Shown here: piece after piece, positions 24,254-34,215 of the stretch
How positions within the stretch are numbered: the first letter of the stretch is position 1
How the letters are laid out: the number at the start of each line of letters is the position of its first letter
Assembly (NCBI RefSeq): GCF_037975245.1
Contig: NC_092576.1
Span: 15,749,611-15,813,610, forward strand
From: Apostichopus japonicus
Taxonomy: Eukaryota; Echinodermata; Holothuroidea; Aspidochirotida; Stichopodidae
Direction: 5' to 3'
Length of the DNA: 64,000 nucleotides
The notes under the pieces: generated by a model
Seen by the model: only the letters and a program-made list of their open reading frames with translations
What the model was told of the DNA's origin: nothing
Databases searched by the model: none
Translations under genes and position numbers: made by a program

Positions 24254-27200
24254 GTGATGATGATGATTGTGATGATGTTGATGATTGTGATTAAGTTGAT
24301 GGGGATGCTAATGGTGATTGAGATGATGATTGTGATGATGTTGATGATTGTGACATTGATGCTGATGATGATATTGATGATGGTGATGATGATTGTGATG
24401 ATGGTGGTGATTGTGATGATGATGACCATGGTAGTGGTGATATAGATGATGAAAAGTTGGAGCCTTCTGAAATCCTATACAAAATTTTGAACACTAAATC
24501 ATTCCCTGTACTATGTACTATCTGGGTATTTTAGTGAGCCACCCACCAAACAGTGTACTCGGGATAGGGTATACTATGTAATATCTGAGTCTTGCATCAT
24601 CTTTGAGGTGGAAGTGTGTGATAGAGTGTGAAGGATGTGGCATACAACTTACCTCACTGCATTCAATGGTGATAATGAAGATAGCATGTGAGCGGGAGCT
24701 GTGTTCGTTCATGTTGGTCGACCTGTGAAAGACAGAAAAGATTAATATACATCTAGATTTCAATGTGGTTTCATGACTTGCAAGGACAACTAATATTAAA
24801 GAGCAGAAACTGTAACTAACTGTAAAAGTCTACACTAATTAGATGTCATTACTCTTCAACAGAATTCCAGTTTAACACTGCTACCCACGTTAAATCATAA
24901 TTTGCAGTATTTTGGTTGGACAGGACCACTCTAATGGCAAAATTTAAAACAAGTTTTTTGGTTTTTTTTAACAAGTTTGGCTTCAGTTGAGTTAATCAGC
25001 AAGGCTAGGAAGAGATAGGCAAAGATATATTCCCAATGCAATTAAAAATGACCAATGAATGCAACATATTTATATATATTATATTTATATATAAACTATA
25101 TTCATATATAAATTATAAATATATGTATAGATATTTATATTTATATAGAATTGAAATCATAATGAGTTGGAAAATCAAGAACAGTGAAAAAACTTCCAGT
25201 CTCCACTGGGATTCGAACCCAGGCCTCCCGCTTCATATGCGGACACCCTAACCACTAGGCTATGGACGCTGATTGTATGTCCTTAGGTTCGAAACCGGTA
25301 AGGAAGGTCGTAATTCCACTGTAGGTGTTTGTCACCTGTATCGAACAATACTAGTTCTGTTTTTGGTGACATATTTTGCCTTACTCTAGAGATATATTTA
25401 CCTAATTTATACTTGAGTAGAAAAAAACGTGTCCAATAAATGGGCTTTAAGGCAGAGGTGTTACAGGGAAACATATCTTTCCCCTTAACGAAGGTTACCA
25501 TTTTCAGGGTATGACATAATGCTAGAGAAGAGTAACAGCCTTCTATACAGCCTGTAATGCAGACTGTCAAGGCTCTCGGGATATCTTATCTCAACTATTT
25601 TTCATTCCTTGGTTACAAGCATTTGGCTCACCCGACGGAACGGTTAGTGTTTCCCACCGTCATCACGTGTTCGATCTCCTTGACGCCTTTGGTCACGAAA
25701 GACGAGAGATCCTGTATCGCAAAGTGAGGAGGAGGAGGAAGCAGATTGCGACATAGTTATCATGAGACGAACTGAGATACTAAACGGAAAAATTACAGAG
25801 ACGAACAAACCAGTTTTTTTTTTTTAATTCTGCGTTAGACAATGAAGTAGCAACCAATGATACCACGCCCCTACGTCACAAATGTCGTCAGAAGCGCCTA
25901 ACAATCACAATATTACCACGGCCAACGATATCCTGTCAAACATAGAGACAATCCCTGCACATGGCAGCAGCTAAATAGCGCCAAGCTGATAGTTTTATCT
26001 CACAGGTAACCATTTTTACACCTGGGTGAGGAGAGGCAAAGGAGATAAAGTGCCTTGCCCTAGGACACAACACAATGATCTGGCCAGGACTCCAACCTGC
26101 AATCCTTAGATTACAAGTCCAAGTGCTGCCTTAACCACTTGACCGCAATGCTCAATGACCATAGTGTTTCATTAAAGAAAAATAAGATTCGATTTATAGA
26201 AGAAAATATGATATCATGGCTACTCTTCACCCCAAGAGAAACACGACTAGTTCCTAATGCGTTCCCGTACAGCTCACCAGTGAGCACTGATCTCTTTTCT
26301 GTCCCAAGAACCCTATCCGTCTTTTCCCCTTAATATGTACTTCAATCTAACACTGGTTGTTTATTTACTTTAGATACCGATATGAATTTTAAAATAACCT
26401 TGAAGAAAAAGAAGCCAAAAATTGGGACTTACCTTAACATACACACCAGTGTCTGGTCTTTCCTTCAGTTCTAACCGCTTACTCTGATCTTTTGCCAACA
26501 AATCCCTGACTTCCTCCTGAAGGATGACAAAACATAAGCAGTGAAAACCACAGAACTTTGCAAAAATTGCAGTATAGGCTCAAGTTTGCATGTGCTACAG
26601 TGTGTTAGGATAACAGTTTTTGTCCCCTAGGTAGAAAAGAAATCATGGATATTCCGTGAATTAGCGGAAAAAGCTCATGCCTGTATTAAGATCCAACCAT
26701 TAACCGATGAAACATTTGAAACCAAAGTTATTAGTTTGAATGAATGAATGTTTAAGTTGCTCCAGTAGATTCCAAGTTACTGAGATACGATAAATGTGTT
26801 TGTATGAACCATATGAAAGCTGTTATATTTCTTGATGATACCCTTCCCTCAGAATATCAGGCCGGAAACTTTCTCGATTTTGTCGGGTAAATGTATCGTA
26901 GTGATGAATGTCACACCGTTTGAAACTTTCTTCCGAGTTGACAGATTCATTTTTTAATTTTTTTTTTTCACAATATCAGACTGGACACATTCCCCAATTT
27001 GGTCAGGTAAATGTATCGTAGTGATGAAAGTCGTACCGTTTGAAACTTTCTTCCGAGTGGACAAATTCGTCCTTCATGATTTTTTGCACTGAAAGACTGA
27101 GGCAATGCACACATGTTTTTACGTTTCAACCTGACAAATAAAAATGACCTGCGTACTTCTCTTTCGATCGATTGCCGTACACCGTGTGACTTCATAACCC

Positions 27201-30200
27201 CCTTACCTGGTAGATTTCTAAATAAGATGCCCTGACTAAAAACTGTTGGTTTTGAGTTCTGGCGATGTGTGTGAAGATGTGCTCAAAGGAGTTTGGTATG
27301 ACACCTCTCTGATTCTCATCAGATCTGACCCCTGGAAATTAAAAAAACAAAGGAGGTATTCTAAAACAGACGCTGGTGATAGGGTCACAAGGTCAAGGCT
27401 TTTGTAAAATCAATAAAAAAAAAAGTACAATGATGGCTGCAAAAACAGCAAACTGTTTATGACTACTGAATATTCATCAAAAATTCATAATTTGAGTTGA
27501 AGGATTCTTGTTTTTGAGACCTAATGGCTAATTACAATGCTCATATGTGTATCTGCAACTTACATCCATGATAATATGTAAATAGTGGCAAATTGTTTAA
27601 GATTTAAACCACACCCATGCTGTACCTTCTTCACAATCTTCCAGCTGCCACTGTCACCTCCCTTCTACCCACCTTGAAGAAATGTGCCCACATGTGGTAA
27701 GATAGGAATAGTGACTTATTGTTTAACAATTGAACCACACCCTGCTGTACCTCCTTCCTAACTGTTCTGCCTCCACCTTTCCCTCCTGCCACCACCTGGA
27801 CAATACCTCTCTGCCATCACCCCCAGCCAATTGTGTCCATAAAAGGATAGACCCTCAACCGCAACCATCCACGAGAAACACGAATAAAGTCATAAACTTA
27901 CAACACTAAATAAATTGACCCTGAGAAACTTGAAAAAAATATTTCTTCAAGGTGAGGACTGGGTAGGATTGCTTTTAGCTGTGACATGAACGGTTTATGT
28001 GCGTGCTACGCTTCGAGATGATATGAGCCAATGGCATTGACAAGTCTAGAACACATTGAACGTGGGATGAAATGCTACAGAGCTCAACAACCACCAGTCA
28101 TGACTTTCCACTTGGCGAAGATTTTGGCGCATGAAGTGAATTTACAAACTTGTTTATGAATGAATACCCAGGGAGCCACAGTTAATACTTTTCATGACCC
28201 ATGAAACTACTGCCTACTGTACAACCAGGAACATAAGTAGCACATTAATTTATATTTAGGTTTACAGTCCTGTTCAGGGCTAAGGCCCTCTCACACGACT
28301 TTACAAATTAACCCTGGTCATTGGTAACTTGTCACACCTACACACCAAAGTGTGCACAATTGGAACACCACTGTGCACAACAACCACGTGTCCCCCGGGG
28401 GACTCCCCATAGGGTGCAGCCACAAACCGGCGCACGCAACTATATTTACAAGTTACCTCGCAAGTCCCCATCTATACACCTGGGTGAATAGAGGCAATGA
28501 AGATTAAGTGCCTTGCCCAAGGACACAACGCAATGATCTGGCCAGGACTCGAACCTGTAATCCTTAGATCACAAGTCATCAATGCCTTAACCACTTGACC
28601 ACAACGCCCTCACATTAACCATGTCATGTCCTGCAAAATTGAATGTACCTTCCATGGTGTAGGTCTTCCCCGTGCCGGTCTGACCATAGGCGAATATGGT
28701 TCCGTTAAAACCGTTCAGCACAGACTCCACCAGGGGTCGGAATGTTTCGTCGTAAAGATCGCGTTGCTTTGAACTGGAATGTTGGGAAATTAATGAGAAG
28801 AAAATTTGTTAAAAATCAATAAACCAATTAAATATTACTGACCTACACCGGCTATCAAAAAGATAATTTATATCATATCATGTCGTTTAAAAGCTATTTT
28901 TTTCAATTATTAAATTATATTAATATCAGAAGCAATTTTGATATTCGTCTTTGGAGTGTAAAACATACTGCGATCAGTCCCGACTGTATTGCTTTATGTA
29001 TCACTTTAATTTTTGAGAAATGATCCTTTTAATCAATTAAGGTTCATCAATTAAAGTGACTGAAATACACAGTCTAATAAACAGACAATTCTGTCAGTTT
29101 CATAGATTCAATTAAAAAAATTAACGGGAAAAGGTAGCACTTTAATGGGCCTCAAAATGACCGTTTTTCTTTTATTTTAAATAAAATTTGTCAAGGACAA
29201 GTTATGATTATGAATGTCATCCATATTGGTGCTCTCTCTTGTTCAATATTAAGTTTTAAATGGAACATGTTTTGGTTACATTTATTAAAACTTTACAAAA
29301 CCTAAGTTTAACATTAATTATTTAAGACCTGCACTGTGAATGGTGACCTCATCAACCAGTCAACCTTAAAGGAGCATTCCAGGGATCGGAATTCATCTCA
29401 AAGCTGAATATATCGAAAAGCAGAAAAGATATCTTTGCTAATTAATGCTACTTAAATCAGTCGTTTTTTTTTCTCCAACTATGACACATCAAGACTTTAA
29501 ACAGTCTGCCCAAAAGTCCATCCATCAATTAAGGGCCAAAGACAAAGGAAGGGAGAGTGTGACAACCAGCGAAATGATAGAACTTACTTCCAATCGTAAA
29601 TACTGTCGAATGTGAATGTTTTCGGTGGTTCGTTGGGTGCTGCGTTCGGATTCCGGATCTCCACTAGGCCTCTCTTGCCGTCCATGTCAACCACTCTCTT
29701 ATGCCCCGCTTTAGTCTCTTTGCTGTTTAGAGGGCGGCATCTCACCACCACTTTGACGGACTCCGCCTTTTTACTCGACTGAATAAGAAAACACAGAATA
29801 TGTATCAATCAATCTATTTAACAGTATCTATAAACCTTTTAACAAGATAACTGAAGATCTTTTTAAGAGACAACAATTTTTTTTTTTTTAAGTGCAGCCT
29901 TTATATTTAATAGTGAAAAGTACATGGATCTCTGAATACAAATAACAGCAAACAGTCATTTTTAATTCAAGGTGGCACAGGTATGTAGAAAGCATTAAAG
30001 ACCTCGTTCTTGAGCCTGGTCGGTGTAGATAATGCAAAGTCAATTTTGTGTGTAATGCTAACTTAACAGGAAAGAGAGCGCTTGTTTCTGCCTTTAGAGA
30101 GGGATTTCTACTGGGAGGAAAGTTTGTTACACCACAGGTTCAATTTTATGGTCTAAACCCAAGAAAATTATTTCCAACCCACTTCTTGAAAAATTAATAC

Positions 30201-30380
30201 CAACATGACTGAAGGAAATTGCAAACATATGTTGAAAAGTTCTTCTTCGTAAGAAAAACATGTATCCCGAGGACTTCCTTATGGAAACCTGATGTACAGT
30301 ATACACTACACTGTGCTTACCATTTTTTGCTTGTTAAGATTGCACAGGTATTTCAAGGTGTTCAGAGTATTGCAGAACAA
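13597..30380 (-). CDS. KIF3B: Kinesin-2 motor subunit KIF3B (KRP95-type), complete coding region
   Basis: Plus-end-directed microtubule motor that pairs with KIF3A and KAP in heterotrimeric kinesin-2, driving anterograde intraflagellar transport and ciliogenesis. Exons in transcript order: 30321-30380, 29588-29778, 28649-28773, 27207-27331, 26433-26516, 25632-25711, 24653-24722, 23881-23973, 22823-23228, 22300-22433, 21592-21789, 20430-20549, 19977-20095, 19275-19391, 17971-18076, 15374-15513 and 13597-13669. All junctions are GT/AG and every phase matches; the CDS is 2184 nt or 727 residues, against about 747 in vertebrates. KIF3B rather than KIF3A is shown by [31 protein letters not shown], the KRPVSAVG and [13 protein letters not shown] tail motifs, and the C-terminal [12 protein letters not shown]. 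Small upstream exon(s) of 5' UTR remain unlocated. Confidence 0.95.
14150..14710. repeat. Minisatellite, unit about 75-80 bp, in last KIF3B intron
   Basis: About seven units of TTAGTTGCCATGGCAATTAT followed by ACTTACTTTTTGGCTGAATA and GGTCACACAACCTATACAAG. The copies near 14400-14580 are nearly identical. Confidence 0.85.
15745..16285. repeat. Minisatellite, unit about 90-100 bp, in KIF3B intron
   Basis: Recurring block GCATCTTGGATGCTTTGTAC followed by TGACTAGCATCAGTTT and TGTGACCGCGGCATATGCTG, about five units with variant ends. No coding potential. Confidence 0.8.
16690..17945 (-). repeat. 113-bp tandem array made from a KIF3B exon end plus donor
   Basis: Copies share the landmark TTATACCTGGGATT (or a variant) starting at about 16693, 16852, 16977, 17090, 17203, 17316, 17429, 17542, 17655, 17768 and 17881. 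Spacing is exactly 113 bp from 16977 onward. The parent is the true exon end at 17971-18076. On the minus strand most copies keep the codons for [14 protein letters not shown] (some with M to I) and a GTAATC or GTAAGC donor. The outermost copies (16693 and 17881) are diverged and C-rich. Confidence 0.9.
18333..18446. repeat. Two-copy 57-58-bp tandem duplication
   Basis: AACATTTTAATGTTGTGACT through TGACTTGAAATGAAGC occurs twice back to back, essentially identical, so it is recent. It lies in a KIF3B intron next to an AT-rich (TA)-type tract at 18590-18790. Confidence 0.8.
19275..22433 (-). CDS. KIF3B: KIF3B acidic hinge and coiled-coil stalk exons
   Basis: Exon 22300-22433 opens with an acidic block ([12 protein letters not shown]) directly after the basic block of the previous exon. 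It then enters a heptad-rich stalk. Exon 21592-21789 carries [13 protein letters not shown] and [12 protein letters not shown]; 20430-20549 carries [10 protein letters not shown]-like [19 protein letters not shown]. Exon 19977-20095 carries [20 protein letters not shown], and 19275-19391 carries [16 protein letters not shown], where the stalk ends. The stalk mediates heterodimerisation with KIF3A. Confidence 0.93.
19797..19934 (-). pseudogene. Decayed tandem duplicate of a KIF3B stalk exon
   Basis: About 138 bp repeats the segment at 19936-20070: the 3' part of exon 19977-20095 plus its downstream intron. The copy still reads [11 protein letters not shown]-type codons. Its donor is destroyed, with TTAAAGGCTAAAAT replacing TTAAAGTAAGTC, and the 5' part of the exon is missing. 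It lies in the intron immediately after the true exon and is not expected to be spliced in. Confidence 0.8.
22482..22655. repeat. Minisatellite, about 38-40-bp unit, four copies
   Basis: The unit is CCCCTCACCACAAGTATGAT plus ATTAGCCCCTCAAAGA, in about four diverged copies in the KIF3B intron between exons 22300-22433 and 22823-23228. Confidence 0.78.
22823..29778 (-). CDS. KIF3B: KIF3B motor domain exons
   Basis: Exons 2-9 encode the kinesin head. Order of landmarks: [11 protein letters not shown] (beta-1) in 29588-29778; the P-loop GQTGTGKT in 28649-28773; [12 protein letters not shown] in 27207-27331; [20 protein letters not shown] in 26433-26516. Next come switch I NEHSSRSH in 24653-24722, switch II DLAGSE in 23881-23973, and [19 protein letters not shown] with the neck [18 protein letters not shown] in 22823-23228. 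All catalytic motifs are intact. The end of exon 9 encodes a strongly basic run ([11 protein letters not shown]), the known counterpart of the acidic/basic charged segment that steers KIF3A/3B pairing. Confidence 0.95.
24085..24440. repeat. (GAT/ATG)n trinucleotide microsatellite
   Basis: A nearly pure GAT run at about 24195-24250 is flanked by imperfect GAT/TGAT repeats over about 350 bp. It generates long spurious open frames (poly-Asp, poly-Met, poly-Ile) in several frames. It lies in the KIF3B intron between exons 23881-23973 and 24653-24722. Confidence 0.92.
25199..25269 (-). tRNA. tRNA-like sequence or tRNA pseudogene (ATG anticodon position)
   Basis: On the minus strand a 71-nt cloverleaf can be drawn. 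The 7-nt acceptor arm GCGTCCA/TGGAGAC pairs at five positions. The D arm contains TAGCCTAGTGGTTAGG. The anticodon stem TCCGC/GCGGG pairs fully around the 7-nt loop ATATGAA (T33, then ATG). The T arm CTGGG-TTCGAAT-CCCAG is perfect. A T6 run follows about 10 nt downstream (Pol III terminator-like). Two acceptor mismatches and an unusual A34 His-type anticodon suggest a pseudogene or a SINE head rather than a working tRNA. Confidence 0.4.
26000..26156 (-). mobile_element. tRNA-derived SINE, family 2, truncated copy
   Basis: On the minus strand this covers the tRNA-like head and the start of the body (TTGTGTCCTAGGGCAAGGCA, CACCCAGGTGTAAAAATGG). The rest of the element is missing. It lies in a KIF3B intron. 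Confidence 0.75.
26546..26683 (+). mobile_element. Interspersed repeat with central palindrome, copy C
   Basis: Same family, in a KIF3B intron just upstream (minus-strand sense) of the exon 26433-26516. The palindrome has decayed (TTCCGTGAATTAGCGGAA). Confidence 0.68.
26850..27075. repeat. Two-copy tandem duplication of about 120 bp
   Basis: GGTAAATGTATCGTAGTGAT and CCGTTTGAAACTTTCTTCCG occur twice with the same spacing (near 26885-26935 and 27005-27055), diverged by several substitutions. KIF3B intron. Confidence 0.75.
28250..28622 (-). mobile_element. tRNA-derived SINE, family 2, full-length copy
   Basis: An essentially complete inverted copy. The minus strand starts GAGGGCGTTGTGGTCAAGTG and includes the B-box block GTTCGAGTCCTGGCCAG. 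It ends in the CTGTAAACCTAAAT tail. It lies in the KIF3B intron directly downstream of the P-loop exon. Confidence 0.88.
30321..30380 (-). CDS. KIF3B: KIF3B exon with start codon at its very 3' end
   Basis: The exon is bounded by an acceptor (CTTTTACAG) at its 5' side, so it is not the first exon. It ends ...CAAAAAATG, then GTAAGC. The ATG at 30321-30323 joins in phase 0 to TCGAGTAAAAAGGCG of the next exon, giving [18 protein letters not shown], the expected KIF3B N-terminus. The other 57 nt would be 5' UTR, so at least one more 5' exon lies upstream (higher coordinates). Confidence 0.8.
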
Positions 30381-31579
30381 CTGTAAAAGACAAGAGACAA
30401 AATGAGTTATAAAACAACATTTCTGGTGTACTGTACATTCAAATGGTTCATAACATTAACTGTGTAACACAAGTGTTAACACAGCTGCAGTTCAGTAACA
30501 CAACATGTGTTTGACACACATGTGTCTGTCAGACAACCTTAGCAGGGTTTTTAGGTTGTCCGACGTGATCGACGATCGTCAAATTTGAGCCCTGCATATG
30601 TACTTAGTATTACAGAATGTTTGGTACCAGTTGCAGTAAGTACTACTTAGTTCATGGTACAGTTGTAGCACACAATTTAAGGTTTAAGATCAATTAATAT
30701 TACAGTACTTACAATATATTACAGTACACACGTCATCACAGTATTGCAAACTGTAGTTACTATGGTAACTAATTATCTGCAGTTTATCTGTTGATTTATC
30801 ATGGGCTATACATGTATTGTAGAGACTGTGTGAATGTGGATTCTGTTGTACCAAACAGATCAGCACTGTGGTGTATTGTAAACAACAATATTCCACACAT
30901 ATACAGCTTATTTTCTATTCAGTTGAAGTCCATCATGGTTAACATACAGTAGTACTTCCATACTACTGTAGCTGTACAGCTACATGCCAGAATTTTTACG
31001 ACTTAAATATTAGTTACAGATCTGTGATGATACCCGCAGAACAGGATACTGTATTATACAATTAATATACAGTATGTACACAACTTAATTTGAAGGAAAC
31101 TGTCGGTTTGACAAGTTTTTTGTACATATTAACAGAAGAAACAAGTGTTACAAAACTTTTTAAGCTACTTGTACTGTATGTACTTAAAAGTTTCAAGTTT
31201 ATTTGTACCATCATCATTAATTTATATTTAATAACATGATTAATACTAAATTAATATACTAATATATAATAAATGATATGCAATAATCAGTGTATAACAT
31301 ATGATGGGTAGAGGAGTCAGAATAAGCAAAGTACAGGTAAGTACGCAAAAATCGTGTAGATGGATGTACAGTATATGTAGGAAGCTTAGAATGCCTGACG
31401 GTTTTTTGATCCAGGAGGAATTTACATCAGAGGGAAACTAAAATGAGATCACAGAAAGCAGATCAGTTAAAGACAGAACATATATAGGAAAAGAAGCATT
31501 TGTAGTGGAAAATGGAAGAATGGTGAAGAGTTGAACTAGATATACTGTACTGTACATGTACAGACTTAGAAGATTGGGC

Positions 31580-31795
31580 AGCGAGATTGAAAGGAAGCCA
31601 GCACAAGACAGGAGATACACAGTGTGAGGATACTGTACGTTGTGTAGAAGAGAAAACTATACAAAGAAAGATCTACATGTAGTAAGTTACATAACATTGA
31701 AAGGAAGCCAGCAAAAGACAGGAGATACACAGTGTGAGGATATACTGTACTGTACTGTATGCTGTGTAGAAGAGAAAACTGTACTAAGAAAGATA
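31580..31795. repeat. Two-copy duplication of about 113 bp
   Basis: TTGAAAGGAAGCCAGCACAA to GAGAAAACTATACAAAGAAA (31586-31672) recurs at 31698-31790 with few changes. It sits inside the TACWGTA-rich zone. Confidence 0.75.
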
Positions 31796-32848
31796 GCAAA
31801 CACTAGAACATTGGAGGTTTTGGGAATGTGTCTACAGGCTACATACAGTAGTATGGAGAAGAGAATTTTGGTGAAAAAATGTTGAAGAAGATTGATGGAA
31901 ATTGTAAGAAAACAGAACCAGTTAAATCGAGGGACTTTTTTTGGTGCGGGGGTTGTTGTTCATAGTTTTTGCATGTTATAAAGCACCCCACACACAGCTG
32001 TTTTTAAAAATGGCCCGAGTCTCAGCCGACCACAAGAATAATAATGTATACTATACTGAATTGTACACAGTTACACAGCTATAGTACTTAACCACCTATA
32101 CAGCACTGCTACAGTGTGTATATAGCCTATACTGTATTTAGTCTGCATGTACTGTACATGCAGAAAACAACAAAATGGATTAACATTTTAGACTGTTACC
32201 ACCAGTTGCCTATATATCATACAATACAGTACTATCTATAGGCTTGAAAACTAAGCGCTTGAAAAATAATCGCTTGAAACTAAGCACTTGAAACACCACT
32301 TTTGCACAGTGCATTAAGATTACACTACTGTAAGTATATACTGTATGTGTGTACCTTTATGCAGTAGTTTTCAAAACAAGTGTAGTTTTCACACAGTTTT
32401 AATGACAAAGAAATTCAATACTTCAGCTTCATTAAGTTGTACGTACTGTGCATGATATTTGTATTTATACAAATATCCATGACCATACAGATTTGTGCCA
32501 GACATTCTCCGTTTCAAAACAAATAAACTTCTTCCCTAAGTCCTAATGATCTGGAGATGTCATTAGCAGTAGAGAATATTCCGCTGCCAGCATTAGCACT
32601 CTGGAGAATCTCAACGACCCTCGTAGAAGTAAACAAGAAAAAAGAAAAGAATAGGAGAGTAGAAACGGCCCTCAACCGGAATGAAGAGCAGATGGAGAGA
32701 AGATACGGTGATGGGAAATGGGATGCGAGACAAGAGGGAAAGCCCACTGGGGCCTCAAGCAATCAATTCTACAGGCTCGCAGGAAGGTTTATATATGTGG
32801 AGTTGCAGAAGATTACACAGTAGATTAATGCTGCCGCTCAATAAACAA

Positions 32849-33930
32849 AGCAAACACGTACAGTATAATATACTGTGCAGCATTGTATACCCGCATCAAG
32901 ATACTGTGCAGCATGTACACACTATCACTATACTGTGCAGCATACACACACTATCACTTTACAAGGCGGAGTGTATAGCCTAGTGGTTAACGCCGGCGTC
33001 TCCCAGTCATGAGATCCCCGGTTCGATTCCCCGCCAAGGGTGTTGTTCAATAACAACTTCCCGACATGGACGTTAAATGGATGTGTGCCGAGAGATTGGC
33101 TTCGGTCAGCTTGCGAGTCTATAAGCCTCCGTGGCTTCTTTCGCGAGTTCCTGCTTGCGGGAAGATCACATATACATACTTTGCATCATATGCACTATCA
33201 CTGTACTGTGCAGCATTGCAATATGCACTATCACTATACTGTGAAGCATTATATACACAGTTATCACTATACTGTGAAGCATTGTATACTGTACTGTACG
33301 CACTATCACTCTACTGTGCAGCATTGCATAGACACACTATGACCATACCGTGCAGCATGTATTCGCACTTGCAATATCCTGTGCAGCGTTGTATACACAC
33401 TATCACTATACTGTGCATTGCATACACTAGTATCACTGTACTGTGAAGCATTGTACATACACACTATCGCTATACTGTGCATTACATACACACTATCACT
33501 ATAATGTGCAGCATTGTATACACACTATCACTATATTGTGCAGCATTGTATAAACACTATCACTCTGTTGTGCATCACATACAGTACGCACTATCACTAT
33601 AATGTGCAGCATTGTATACACACTATCACTATATTGTGCAGCATTGTATAAACACTATCACTCTGTTGTGCATCACATACAGTACGCACTATCACTATAA
33701 TGTGCAGCATTGTATACACACTATTACTATATTGTGCAGCATTGTATGTATACTATCACTATACTGTGCAACTCTGTACACTGTACAAACTATCACTATA
33801 CCGTGCAGCACTGTATGCACTATCACTATACTGTAAAGCATTGTATGTAATTATAATTATACACACTATTGCTATGCTGTACAGCATTGCCTGTAGACAC
33901 ACTAGTTATCACCATACTGTGCAGCACTGA
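32849..33930. repeat. Minisatellite, about 30-45-bp unit, interrupted by a SINE
   Basis: The unit is CACTATCACTATACTGTGCA followed by GCATTGTATACA, in roughly 20 or more variable copies. The SINE at 32966-33180 splits the array. Open frames rich in ALSLYC/HTITI words in this stretch are products of the repeat. A higher-order unit of about 114 bp is repeated at about 33500-33610 and 33610-33725. Confidence 0.88.
32966..33180 (+). mobile_element. tRNA-derived SINE, family 1, copy 3
   Basis: It has a well preserved head with A box (TAGCCTAGTGGTTAACGCC) and B box (GGTTCGATTCC), then the family body with CTTCGGTCAGCTTGCGAG and GCGAGTTCCTGCTTGCGGG. It interrupts the minisatellite present on both sides (32849-32962 and 33181-33930), so it was inserted into that array or the array spread after insertion. 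Confidence 0.85.
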
Positions 33931-34059
33931 ACTGTCCACTTCAACATTGCGGGTGGCACACTAACAGGTATTACATTGCATCTTGAAATACATGATTGGA
34001 TCATTGTAAATTATTCATGTTTCATCCCTTGCTTCAATACAAGTAAGACATACTGATTT

Positions 34060-34215
34060 CCAAATACTACACACCTATAAAGTTAATGTCTCTATGTTCC
34101 ACTAATACTGCACACCTATAAAGTTAATGTCTCGAAGTTCCACTAATACTGCACACCTATAAAGTTAATGTCTCTAAGTTCCACTAATACTGCACACCTA
34201 TAAAGTTAACCTCCC
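34060..34215. repeat. 41-bp tandem repeat, four copies
   Basis: The unit is TACTGCACACCTATAAAGTT plus AATGTCTCTAAGTTCCACTA. Copies are nearly identical. Confidence 0.85.

Noticed and set aside
24055-24445. Long poly-Asp, poly-Met and poly-Ile open frames on both strands
   Set aside because: They are translations of the GAT microsatellite inside a KIF3B intron.
32514-32823. Overlapping open frames on both strands near 32.6 kb
   Set aside because: They look mildly protein-like, but no family, splice phase or partner exon supports either strand.
33040-33930. Several + strand open frames rich in LSLYC/HTITI words
   Set aside because: They are translations of the 30-45-bp minisatellite and the embedded SINE, with no conserved domain.
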